A stretch of 64,000 nt of DNA, taken from NCBI GenBank assembly GCA_038147495.1, contig JAYQTT010000009.1:1-64000 (forward strand), in the 5' to 3' direction. The translations under genes and the position numbers were made by a program. This document shows positions 45,354 to 54,032 of the stretch, one piece after another. Numbering within the stretch: position 1 is the first letter of the stretch; each line of letters begins with the position of its first letter. Source of the stretch: MED-G116 sp038147495 (GTDB lineage Bacteria; Pseudomonadota; Alphaproteobacteria; Puniceispirillales; Puniceispirillaceae). The notes beneath the pieces were generated by a model that did no database searches, was not told the DNA's origin, and saw nothing but the letters and a program-made list of their open reading frames with translations.

Positions 45354-46523
45354 TTATTTCGGCAGTTCGCTCTCTACAAGCCGGGCCCAGTAGGACGCGC
45401 CAAGTGCCAGCACCTCGTCATTGAAATCAAAGCGGGCGCAATGCAGCATACCATCCGCCGCCGCCGGACCGGAACCAAGCCAAATATAGGCACCGGGGCG
45501 GGCCTCAAGCATGTATGAGAAATCCTCTGCCCCCATCGAAGGGGCAAGGTCAGTATCCACCTTGTCCGCCCCGACAATGGCGCGCATCACCTCGGCGGCG
45601 CGGCCAGCTTCCGCCTCATGATTGACCGTTGGCGGATAGCCGGCATCCCATGTGAAATCAATCTCACAGCCAAAAACCTGTGCCGTGCTTTTGGCAATGT
45701 CGCGGATTGACTCTTCCAGCAATTGCCTTGTTCCGGCGGTAAAAGACCGGGCGGTACCAGCAACGCGCACATTGTCCGGGATCACATTATGCGTTGATCC
45801 AGCCTCCAGCATCGTCACTGTGACAACCCCGGACTCATCTGGAGACAGGCGCCGCGAGACGATCGTCTGGAACGCCTGAACAAGGGCCGCCGCACAGGGC
45901 ACCGGATCAATCGACATATGTGGCTGGGCGGCGTGTCCGCCGCGCCCCTTGATGGTGATATCGAATACATCCGCTGCGGCCATACATGGTCCCCGATGCA
46001 CACCGATCCTGCCCTCTTCAAGCGCCGGCCAATTATGCATGCCCCACACAGTCGCCATGTCGAATTTTTCGAACAACCCATCCTTGATCATTGCCGCACC
46101 GCCGCCGCCGCCCTCTTCAGCCGGCTGGAAAATGAAATAGACAGTGCCGTCAAAATTGCGTGTCGCCGCAAGATATTGCGCCGCGCCAAGCAGCATGGCC
46201 GTATGCCCGTCATGGCCGCAGGCATGCATCTGTCCCGGCGTTTTTGAGACATATTCGGTTTCGTTCAATTCATGGATTGGCAAGGCATCCATATCGGCAC
46301 GAAGCCCGATGGCCTTGCCACCATCACCGGTGCCACGCAGAATACCGACAACGCCGGTCTTGCCCATGCCCCGATGCACCTCAATGCCAAAACTTTCCAG
46401 CTTTTCGGCGACAAAGTTCGAGGTCCAGATTTCTTCGTAATTAAGCTCGGGGTGCTGGTGCAGAAGGTGCCGCCAGGCACGCATTTCATCCTGCTTGTCA
46501 GCAATTGAATTGATCACGGCCAT
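45354..46523 (-). CDS. M20D family amidohydrolase (hippurate hydrolase/N-acyl amino acid amidase type)
   Basis: Di-metal amidase of 389 residues. HPELNYEE, LRADMDALPIHE, the metal motif MHACGHDGHTAMLLG, FQPAEEGGGGG and SMGAEDFSYM are all present. It probably frees amino acids from N-acyl or indole conjugates; the exact substrate is unknown. ATG 46523 has AAGGGGG upstream. It is divergent from soxB, 359 bases away. Confidence 0.9.
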   Translation of the reverse strand: MAVINSIADKQDEMRAWRHLLHQHPELNYEEIWTSNFVAEKLESFGIEVHRGMGKTGVVGILRGTGDGGKAIGLRADMDALPIHELNETEYVSKTPGQMHACGHDGHTAMLLGAAQYLAATRNFDGTVYFIFQPAEEGGGGGAAMIKDGLFEKFDMATVWGMHNWPALEEGRIGVHRGPCMAAADVFDITIKGRGGHAAQPHMSIDPVPCAAALVQAFQTIVSRRLSPDESGVVTVTMLEAGSTHNVIPDNVRVAGTARSFTAGTRQLLEESIRDIAKSTAQVFGCEIDFTWDAGYPPTVNHEAEAGRAAEVMRAIVGADKVDTDLAPSMGAEDFSYMLEARPGAYIWLGSGPAAADGMLHCARFDFNDEVLALGASYWARLVESELPK

Positions 46524-46882
46524 ATCGTTGCATCCCCCTTCATTCGGCAATCACCCGCCATCAGCAAAATCACCCCTTCACCGGCGATAATCACCAGTCT
46601 AGCACGCAATGTTGCCGGTTCAAATCATCCTGATTTTCTGCTAGATGAACACCCATGAATGCCCATATGGGGCAGGAAGACGCAGGGCGGTGTCGATTGC
46701 GCCAAACCCAAGGTCGGCAGGGGAACAGGAAATTCGTAGACTTGGCGCAGATTGTCTGGCGTACAAAGCCGCACTCCAGCACCGCATACCTGATTATGGT
46801 AAACGGCGCTGACCCGCGGCGTTGCATCATTAAATCGCGACTTGTCCAATATTGAAGACCAGCGTGAAAGAGGACTTGAGAG
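46524..46882. other. Divergent intergenic region between amidohydrolase and soxB
   Basis: 359 bases with a perfect 10-bp palindrome CCCATATGGG at 46662-46671, which might be a regulator site, and no credible gene. I see no glycine riboswitch and no good -35/-10 pair. Minus-strand open frames here lack ribosome sites. Confidence 0.45.
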
Positions 46883-48181
46883 ATGGCATCACAACAGCCT
46901 GATCGCGGATTGCGGGGCCTGCCCGGCGGCAAGCCGAAATATTCCGCCTTTGCAATCGCCAAAAAAGCGATGAACTATCATCAGGACTGGCAGCGCGCCT
47001 GGCGCAACGCCGAGCCGAAAGCCGCCTATGACGCGGTGATTATCGGCGGCGGCGGACACGGCCTTGCCACAGCCTACTATCTGGCCGCAGTTCATGGCAT
47101 GAATAACATTGCCGTGATCGAAAAGGGCTGGCTTGGCGGCGGCAACACAGGACGGAACACAACGATCATCCGGTCGAATTACCTGTGGGACGAGTCTGCG
47201 GCGATCTATGAACATGCGCTGAAATTATGGGAAGGCATGTCGCAGGACCTGAACTTCAATGTGATGTTCAGCCAGCGGGGTGTTCTCACCATTGCCCACA
47301 GCGAGCATGAGTTGCGCGAGATGTCACGCCGGGTTCACGCCATTCGCCTGAACGGCATCGATTCCGATATTCTTGGACCGCAAGAAATCAAAAAATTCGT
47401 GCCCACAATCAATATCGACCAGTCGATCCGCTATCCGGTCATGGGTGGCTTTTTGCAAAAGCGTGGCGGCACTGCACGTCATGACGCGGTGGCATGGGGC
47501 TATGCGCGGGCGGCAGATGATCTTGGCGTTGACATCATTCAAAATTGCGAAGTCACCGGCCTGAAGCGGGAAAAAGGCAAGATCACCGGCATTGAGACCA
47601 CCCGCGGCTTTATCAAGACACGTAAGGTTGGCTGTGTTGTTGCCGGTCATTCAAGCGTCATTGCGGCGATGGCAGACATTCGCCTGCCGCTGGCAAGCCG
47701 CCCGTTGCAGGCGCTTGTCTCGGAACCCATCAAGCCGGTTCTGGACACGGTAATCATGTCGAATGCCGTGCATATGTATATCAGCCAGTCCGACAAGGGC
47801 GAGATGGTGCTTGGTGCCGGTGTGGACAAATATAATTCCTATGCCCAGCGCGGCTCTTTCCCGGTACCAGAACATATGCTTGCCGCAGCGGTTGAGTTGT
47901 TCCCGATCCTGTCGCGCCTGCGGATGCTGCGCCATTGGGGCGGCATTGTAGACACCTGCCCGGATGCCTCGCCGATCATCTCAAAGACCAATGTTGAGGG
48001 GCTTTATTTCAACTGCGGTTGGGGAACAGGTGGCTTTAAGGCAACGCCCGGTTCAGGCCATGTCTTTGCCGACCTGATTGCCAATGATCGGCCCAACAAG
48101 ATTGCCGCACCCTATGCGCTTGACCGGTTCCAGACAGGCCTGCTGATCGATGAACATGGCGCTGCCGGTGTCGCGCACTAG
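46883..48181 (+). CDS. soxB: Sarcosine oxidase subunit beta
   Basis: FAD/FMN subunit of heterotetrameric sarcosine oxidase (432 residues), which demethylates sarcosine to glycine with folate taking the C1 unit. The FAD motif is VIIGGGGHGLATAYYLA near residue 50; GGNTGRNTTIIRSNYLW, RGGTARHDAVAWGYARAA and NCGWGTGGFKATPGSGH are family marks. First gene of soxBDAG. Confidence 0.96.
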   Translation: MASQQPDRGLRGLPGGKPKYSAFAIAKKAMNYHQDWQRAWRNAEPKAAYDAVIIGGGGHGLATAYYLAAVHGMNNIAVIEKGWLGGGNTGRNTTIIRSNYLWDESAAIYEHALKLWEGMSQDLNFNVMFSQRGVLTIAHSEHELREMSRRVHAIRLNGIDSDILGPQEIKKFVPTINIDQSIRYPVMGGFLQKRGGTARHDAVAWGYARAADDLGVDIIQNCEVTGLKREKGKITGIETTRGFIKTRKVGCVVAGHSSVIAAMADIRLPLASRPLQALVSEPIKPVLDTVIMSNAVHMYISQSDKGEMVLGAGVDKYNSYAQRGSFPVPEHMLAAAVELFPILSRLRMLRHWGGIVDTCPDASPIISKTNVEGLYFNCGWGTGGFKATPGSGHVFADLIANDRPNKIAAPYALDRFQTGLLIDEHGAAGVAH

Positions 48182-48200
48182 GCCCGAGGGGAGATAGAAG

Positions 48201-48713
48201 ATGTTACTGATTACCTGCCCACATTGCGGCCCGCGTGAGGAAAGCGAATTTGCTTGCGGTGGCGAGGCGCATATCGCCCGCCCCCTCGTCGAAAACAGCA
48301 TCACCGATGCCGAATTTGCCGACTATCTGTTCCTGCGTGACAACCCGAAGGGCATGTTCCTTGAGCGCTGGCGCCATACCGCCGGATGCAGGCGCTGGTT
48401 CAATGTGGCACGCGATACCGTGAGCCACGACATCATCGAGATTTATGCCATGGGCTCGCTACCGCGCAAGGCCGCTGCCAAAGCCGCATATGACAATTCC
48501 TGGCGCCGCAGTAGCCCAGCTGAACTTGCGGCTGTGGCGAGCGATAAAAAGCCAGCCAAAAAGAAAGCCGCTGCCAAAAAAGCGGCTGCCAAAAAAACAG
48601 CTGGCAAAAAAGCCGCGGCTAAGAAAGCCGTGGCCAAGAAGGCCGTTGGCAAGACAACGACATCGCGCAAAGCGGCGACCGAATCACCTGCCAGCGGGCG
48701 GAGGGCAAAATAA
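48201..48713 (+). CDS. soxD: Sarcosine oxidase subunit delta with a histone-like Lys/Ala tail
   Basis: Zinc-binding small subunit. The ligands C6, C9, H59 and C63 match the known sites. The core ends near residue 105, where most SoxD proteins stop; here about 60 further residues form KPAKKKAAAKKAAAKK-like repeats, rich in Lys and Ala like histone H1 tails. 170 residues in all. Nineteen bases after soxB, and overlapping soxA by one base (TAATG). Confidence 0.93.
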   Translation: MLLITCPHCGPREESEFACGGEAHIARPLVENSITDAEFADYLFLRDNPKGMFLERWRHTAGCRRWFNVARDTVSHDIIEIYAMGSLPRKAAAKAAYDNSWRRSSPAELAAVASDKKPAKKKAAAKKAAAKKTAGKKAAAKKAVAKKAVGKTTTSRKAATESPASGRRAK

Positions 48714-51700
48714 TGGGCATGTTGAACCGGAAAGCGGCCCAAAGGCAAATGGGACGGCTCTCATCGGGTGGGCGCATTGATCGCGGTCAGCCTGTAAGCT
48801 TCACCTTTGATGGCAAAACCTATCAGGGGTATGCCGGCGATACATTGGCGGCGGCCCTGCTCGCCAACAATGTGCATCTTGTTGGCCGTTCATTCAAATA
48901 TCACCGCCCACGCGGCATTCTTGGCAGTGGTTCAGAAGAGCCGAATGCCCTGATCCGTCTTGGCAAGGGTGCCTATGCCGAACCGAATTTGCGGGCCACA
49001 CAAATCGAATTGTTTGATGGCCTGTATGCGGAAAGCCAAAACCGTGTACCGTCACTGAAATTCGATATCGGCGCTGTCAATTCACTGCTTGGCAGATTTT
49101 TCCCGGCCGGATTTTATTACAAGACATTCATGTGGCCTGCCTCGATGTGGATGACCTACGAGCATGTCATTCGCAATGCAGCCGGTCTTGGCCGCGCGGC
49201 GGATGACCATAATGATCCGGACCGCTATGAAAAGACCCACGCGCATTGCGACATTCTTATTGCTGGCGGCGGGGCGGCAGGTCTTATGGCCGCACTTGAG
49301 GCCGGACGCGCCGGTGCAAGGGTCATCCTTGCTGACGAGCAGAACGAATTTGGCGGCTGGCTTCTTGGTGAAGCTGACACCCAGATCGGCGGCAAAGCAT
49401 CATCTGAATGGATTGCCGATGCAGTTGCCGAGCTTGCCACCATGCCCGATGTGACTTTGCTGCCACGGACCAGCGTATTTGGTTACATGGACCATAATTA
49501 CCTGACCCTGATGGAGCGGGTTGGCGACCATCTGGCGGAACGTCCGGCACATATGCCGCGTCAACGCTTGTGGAAAGTGCGCGCCGGACAGACGATCCTT
49601 GCACAGGGCGCACATGAACGCCCGCTGGTGTTTGCCGGCAACGATCTTCCCGGGGTGATGCTGTCAGGTGCCGTTCGCCAATATATCAACCGTTATGGGG
49701 TATTGCCGGGACACCGTGCGATCGTCATGACAAACAATGACGATGCCTATCGCACCGCACTCTGCCTGCATCATGCCGGAGCCAATGTGGTGATCGCCGA
49801 TTTGCGTGTTGGATCACGTGGACCGCTGGTCACCGCGGCAAAAGAAGCTGGCATCATGATCCTTGAAGGCCATGCCATCACCAAAGCGCATGGTGGCCAT
49901 CGGGTGGCACGTGTCGAAATATCGGCGGTCAATGAGGGCGCCAGCGAAGTCATTGGCGACACCGTCCATATGGATTGCGATTTGATCGCCATGTCGGGCG
50001 GCATGTCACCGGCGGTGCATCTTCATTCACAGGCCAGAGGCAAGCTTCGCTGGGACGAGCAAACCCTTTGCTTCCGACCTTCCAAGACGCATGAAGCCTC
50101 GATCAATGTTGGCGCCTGTAACGGCAGTTTTGGCCTTGAAAAAGCGATGGAAGAAGGCATGCGTGCCGGTCGCGCTGCGGCGGCTGCCACCGGATATAAA
50201 GCGGGCGACGGTGATACGCTTCCCGTGGTGGACACCCCAAAGCAATCATGGCGCCCGATCGCCGCTTGGAAAATTACCAATGGCGAGGAAGCGGGCAAAG
50301 GACCAAAAGCCTTTGTCGATTTTCAGAATGACGTCACCGCATCGGATGTGGCGCTGGCCGCCCGCGAGGGCTATCAGTCGGTAGAGCATCTCAAGCGTTA
50401 TACAACGATGGGCATGGCCACCGATCAGGGCAAAACGTCTAACATCAATGCGCTGGCAATTCTTGCCGACACGCTTGGCAGTGAAATTCCAGAGGTTGGC
50501 ACGACAACGTTCCGCATGCCCTATACACCGGCCAGCATTGGCGGCATTGCCGCACGCGATATTGGCAAGCTGTTTGATCCGACCCGCCTCACCCGTATGG
50601 ATGACTGGCACCGGAATCATGGCGCCAAGTTTGAACATGTCGGTCAATGGATGCGTGCCTGGTATTACCCAAAAGATGGGGAGACCATGGCTGAAGCCGT
50701 CAACCGTGAGGTTCTGGCAGCGCGGACAACGGCAGGCCTTCTTGACGCCTCAACCCTTGGCAAGATCGATATTCGCGGCCCTGATGCCGCAGAATTCCTG
50801 AACCGCATTTACACCAACAACTGGCTCAAGCTTGGTGTTGGCAAATGCCGCTACGGTTTAATGCTGAAAGATGACGGCATGGTCATGGATGACGGCGTGA
50901 CCACACGTCTTGCCGAAGATCATTTCCACATGACCACCACCACCGGTGGAGCCGCCGGCGTTCTCGACTGGATGGAAGAATGGCTGCAAACCGAATGGCC
51001 GGATTTGCGTGTCTATCTGACATCAGTGACAGAAGAATGGTCAGTTGCCACATTGTCCGGGCCGAATGCCAGCCGCATTCTTGAGGCTGCTGGAATCGAT
51101 ATCGATCTCAGCTCACAGGCATTTCCTTTCATGTCGATGCAGGACGCGCATATTGGCGGATTGCCCGCCCGCATTTTCCGCATCTCATTCACCGGCGAGC
51201 TGTCATATGAGATCAACGTCAAGGCGCGTCACGGATTGGCTTTGTGGACGCTGTTGATGAAAGCGGGTGCCGATTTTGGCATCACCCCTTATGGCACAGA
51301 GGCCATGCATGTTTTGCGGGCCGAAAAGGGCTTTATCATCGTTGGTCAGGAAACTGACGGTTCAGTCACACCGCATGATTTGAACATGAGCTGGATTGTA
51401 TCTGACACCAAGGCTGATTTCATTGGCAAGCGGGCGCTGGCACGCGAATCCATGCAGCTTAAAGACCGCAAACAGCTTGTCGGTTTGCGAACCACCAACA
51501 GCCAGCGGGTTATTCCAGAAGGCGCGCATGCCGTGCTGGATCCAAACCAACCGATGCCAATGGACATGCTTGGTCAGGTCACATCATCTTATTTTTCACC
51601 GAATGTCGGTGCCTCAATCGCTATGGCGATGCTCAAGGGTGGACGCGCATTGATGGGCCAAAAGGTCTATTTGCCAATGCTTGATGGTGACGTGATTGAA

Positions 51701-51757
51701 GCAGAAGTCGTAGAGCCTGTATTCTTCGACGTGAAAGGAGAGCGTCTCAATGGCTAG
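48713..51757 (+). CDS. soxA: Sarcosine oxidase subunit alpha
   Basis: Largest subunit, 1014 residues. Order: an N-terminal 2Fe-2S-ferredoxin-like fold without cluster cysteines (FTFDGKTYQGYAGDTL), a NAD-binding domain (ILIAGGGAAGLMAALEAG), and a C-terminal GcvT-like folate domain (ASTLGKIDIRGPDAAEFLNR, AEKGFIIVGQETDGSVTP). Folate takes the methyl as methylene-THF. Start shared with the soxD stop. Confidence 0.97.
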   Translation: MGMLNRKAAQRQMGRLSSGGRIDRGQPVSFTFDGKTYQGYAGDTLAAALLANNVHLVGRSFKYHRPRGILGSGSEEPNALIRLGKGAYAEPNLRATQIELFDGLYAESQNRVPSLKFDIGAVNSLLGRFFPAGFYYKTFMWPASMWMTYEHVIRNAAGLGRAADDHNDPDRYEKTHAHCDILIAGGGAAGLMAALEAGRAGARVILADEQNEFGGWLLGEADTQIGGKASSEWIADAVAELATMPDVTLLPRTSVFGYMDHNYLTLMERVGDHLAERPAHMPRQRLWKVRAGQTILAQGAHERPLVFAGNDLPGVMLSGAVRQYINRYGVLPGHRAIVMTNNDDAYRTALCLHHAGANVVIADLRVGSRGPLVTAAKEAGIMILEGHAITKAHGGHRVARVEISAVNEGASEVIGDTVHMDCDLIAMSGGMSPAVHLHSQARGKLRWDEQTLCFRPSKTHEASINVGACNGSFGLEKAMEEGMRAGRAAAAATGYKAGDGDTLPVVDTPKQSWRPIAAWKITNGEEAGKGPKAFVDFQNDVTASDVALAAREGYQSVEHLKRYTTMGMATDQGKTSNINALAILADTLGSEIPEVGTTTFRMPYTPASIGGIAARDIGKLFDPTRLTRMDDWHRNHGAKFEHVGQWMRAWYYPKDGETMAEAVNREVLAARTTAGLLDASTLGKIDIRGPDAAEFLNRIYTNNWLKLGVGKCRYGLMLKDDGMVMDDGVTTRLAEDHFHMTTTTGGAAGVLDWMEEWLQTEWPDLRVYLTSVTEEWSVATLSGPNASRILEAAGIDIDLSSQAFPFMSMQDAHIGGLPARIFRISFTGELSYEINVKARHGLALWTLLMKAGADFGITPYGTEAMHVLRAEKGFIIVGQETDGSVTPHDLNMSWIVSDTKADFIGKRALARESMQLKDRKQLVGLRTTNSQRVIPEGAHAVLDPNQPMPMDMLGQVTSSYFSPNVGASIAMAMLKGGRALMGQKVYLPMLDGDVIEAEVVEPVFFDVKGERLNG

Positions 51758-52364
51758 TTCCTATGCAAGCGACTCAATGATCCCCGGGCGTGCAGCACTT
51801 GCCAACCGCGCCGGTGTCTCAACAGCCTCGCCTGAAGACGGGCCAATCGGCCTGAAGGTCCGCGAAGTGGCGCATCTTGGCAAGCTCAACATCCGCTGCG
51901 GCAACTTCGCTGCTAAATCCATCAAGGCGAATACTGGCTGTGCCTTTCCACCGGACAACAACAAGGTCACTTCGGCCGGTGCCCGCCATGTTGTGTGGCT
52001 TGGTCCGGATGAATATTTACTGCTGTGTGAGGCCGGTCTGGAGTCTGAACTCAAACGCAAAATCACTGCCGAATTGGCCGGCCAGCATTTTGCGATAACC
52101 GATGTTACTGACTCGCTCTGTGCACTGCAGCTTGAAGGACCAAAGGTACGCGCCGTGCTTGCCAAAGGGTGTGCGCTTGATCTGCACCCAAGACAATTCA
52201 CACCCGGCGATTGCGCGCAGACATTTCTGTCACATGCTGGCGTGACACTTGTCGCGATGGATGAGAATTGCTTCCTCGTGATCTGCCGGACCAGCTTCGC
52301 CCCTTACATGGTCGACTGGTTGCAGGATGCCGCAATGGAATATGGGTTCAGCCTGAAAAACTGA
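51750..52364 (+). CDS. soxG: Sarcosine oxidase subunit gamma
   Basis: Small subunit of 204 residues, the last gene of soxBDAG. GPDEYLLLCEAG, VTDSLCALQLEGPKVRAVLAKGC and DENCFLVICRTSFAPYMVDWL match the SoxG (GcvT-like) family. It overlaps the soxA stop by eight bases. A strong terminator follows. Confidence 0.95.
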   Translation: MASSYASDSMIPGRAALANRAGVSTASPEDGPIGLKVREVAHLGKLNIRCGNFAAKSIKANTGCAFPPDNNKVTSAGARHVVWLGPDEYLLLCEAGLESELKRKITAELAGQHFAITDVTDSLCALQLEGPKVRAVLAKGCALDLHPRQFTPGDCAQTFLSHAGVTLVAMDENCFLVICRTSFAPYMVDWLQDAAMEYGFSLKN

Positions 52365-52388
52365 TCCATGCCGACATTTGGCTAAACA

Positions 52389-52421
52389 AAAGGCCCCGGA
52401 CATCGCGTCCGGGGCCTTTTT
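52389..52421. terminator. Bidirectional terminator between soxG and mttB-like gene
   Basis: AAGGCCCCGGAC-ATCGC-GTCCGGGGCCTT, a 12-bp stem with A-run before and T5 after, between two converging genes (soxG and mttB-like). Confidence 0.93.
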
Positions 52422-52449
52422 CATACGGTAAAGCTTAGGTCACGAGCGC

Positions 52450-54003
52450 CTAGAAATCGGCGTCCGGAAGCTCTTCCTTCCGCTTTGCAATAAACGCCTG
52501 CAAAGCCTCATCGATCGCTGGATCAAGCGCTGGCGCTTCATAGGCGTCAAGCATTTCACGAACACGGCCACGGGCGCGAGCAGCGCTCTCTACACGACCT
52601 TCTGAAGACCATTGCTCAAACGTGTTGTTGTCAGCAAGCTCGGAGCGCCAGAAAGCACTCTCAAAATTTGCCTGTGTGTGGCTTGAGCCAAGGAAATGCT
52701 GCCCCGGGCCAGTTTCGCGCAGGGCATCCATCGCCTGTCCATTTTCCGAGACATCGATTCCATCGACAAGATTCTGCATCATCGTCAGCTGGTCAGCATC
52801 CAACAACAGCTTGGCATAGTCGGCCACAAGACCACCTTCCATCCAACCTGCCGCGTGCAGAACAAAGTTCACGCCGCCCATCACCGTTGGCAAAATTGTG
52901 TTGGCCGATTCATAGGCGGCCTGCGCATCGGGTGTTTTTGACGCTGTAAGGGATCCGCCGGACCGGAACGGCACATTCAACCGGCGGGCCAGCTTTGCAC
53001 ATCCATACAGCACTTTTGCAGGTTCCGGTGTGCCAAAAGTCGGGGCGCCTGTTTGCATCGACATAGAGCTTGCAAAACTGCCAAAAATTACCGGTGCACC
53101 GGGGTTTACCGCCTGCGTAAAGGCAATCCCGCTCATCGCCTCGGCAAGCGTTTGGGTCAAAGTGCCAGCCACTGACACAGGTGACATCGCGCCTGCAAGA
53201 ATGAAGGGGGCAGTGATCACAGCCTGATTGTTGCGCGCATAGACTTTCAACGCGCCAAGCATCATTTCATCCCATGTCATTGGCGAATTGGCGTTGATCA
53301 GGCTGACCGTCACGGTGTTGTTGGCGACAAAATCCTCACCAAACAGGATCTTTGACATGTCGACTGTGTCCTGCGCCCGCGATGGTGCCGTCACAGATCC
53401 CATATAGGGCTTGTCGGACAAACGCTGGTGCGAATAGATCATCTCAAGGTGACGCTTTGTCACCGGCAAATCGACTGGCTCGCAAACTGTACCGCCAGAG
53501 TGGTGAAAGCCGGGGTGCATGTAGACGAGTTTCACAAAATTGCGAAAATCCTCGATCGTGGCATAGCGGCGCTCACCATCAAGATCACAGACAAAAGGCG
53601 GGCCGTAAACTGGCGCGAAAACCGTCTTGTTACCGCCAATTTCAACCGAACGTTCCGGATTGCGGGCGTGCTGGGTGAAGCTTGACGGTGCGGTCGAACA
53701 AAGTTTACGGGCAAGTCCCCGTGGAAACCGCACTCTGGTGCCTTTGATGTCACAGCCCACATTGCGCAGGATATCCAGCGCTTCTGCATCATCGAGAAAC
53801 TCGATGCCGATTTCCTCAAGAATGGTCTCGGCATTATATTCAATTAGTTCTGCCGCCTCATCGGTGAGGATATCAACCGGAGGGATATTACGCGTGATAA
53901 ACGGCGCGCTGGCGCCTCGTGAACCGCCTGAGCGGGCCTGTCTGCGTGCATCACGACCACCACCGCGGCGAGACCGCCGCTCAACTGCTTCAGCTTCAGC
54001 CAT
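52450..54003 (-). CDS. Trimethylamine-methyltransferase (MttB) family protein, without pyrrolysine
   Basis: Protein of 517 residues of the MttB superfamily (COG5598), whose pyrrolysine-free members demethylate glycine betaine and similar quaternary amines onto a corrinoid protein. No in-frame UAG occurs. Recognisable stretches: ILEEIGIEFLDDAEAL, VYGPPFVCDLDGERRYAT, GALKVYARNNQAVITAPF, NPGAPVIFGSF and GGVNFVLHAAGWMEGGL. N-terminal 35 residues are Arg/Gly-rich. ATG 54003 has GGAGG eight bases upstream; the ATG at 54009 is too close to it. A DMGDH-like gene lies 29 bases upstream. No corrinoid-protein gene is in the window. Substrate is inferred. Confidence 0.9.
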   Translation of the reverse strand: MAEAEAVERRSRRGGGRDARRQARSGGSRGASAPFITRNIPPVDILTDEAAELIEYNAETILEEIGIEFLDDAEALDILRNVGCDIKGTRVRFPRGLARKLCSTAPSSFTQHARNPERSVEIGGNKTVFAPVYGPPFVCDLDGERRYATIEDFRNFVKLVYMHPGFHHSGGTVCEPVDLPVTKRHLEMIYSHQRLSDKPYMGSVTAPSRAQDTVDMSKILFGEDFVANNTVTVSLINANSPMTWDEMMLGALKVYARNNQAVITAPFILAGAMSPVSVAGTLTQTLAEAMSGIAFTQAVNPGAPVIFGSFASSMSMQTGAPTFGTPEPAKVLYGCAKLARRLNVPFRSGGSLTASKTPDAQAAYESANTILPTVMGGVNFVLHAAGWMEGGLVADYAKLLLDADQLTMMQNLVDGIDVSENGQAMDALRETGPGQHFLGSSHTQANFESAFWRSELADNNTFEQWSSEGRVESAARARGRVREMLDAYEAPALDPAIDEALQAFIAKRKEELPDADF

Positions 54004-54032
54004 TTCCATGTCCTCCCTGTACGAACAGAATT

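Noticed and set aside
46605..46640. tRNA-like T-arm string GGTTCAAATC
   Set aside because: The flanking bases do not pair and no acceptor, D or anticodon stem can be built.
46524..46882. Glycine riboswitch in front of soxB
   Set aside because: No conserved glycine-aptamer motifs can be found.
52450..54003. Pyrrolysine-encoding UAG in the mttB-like gene
   Set aside because: The whole gene is one uninterrupted frame of sense codons.
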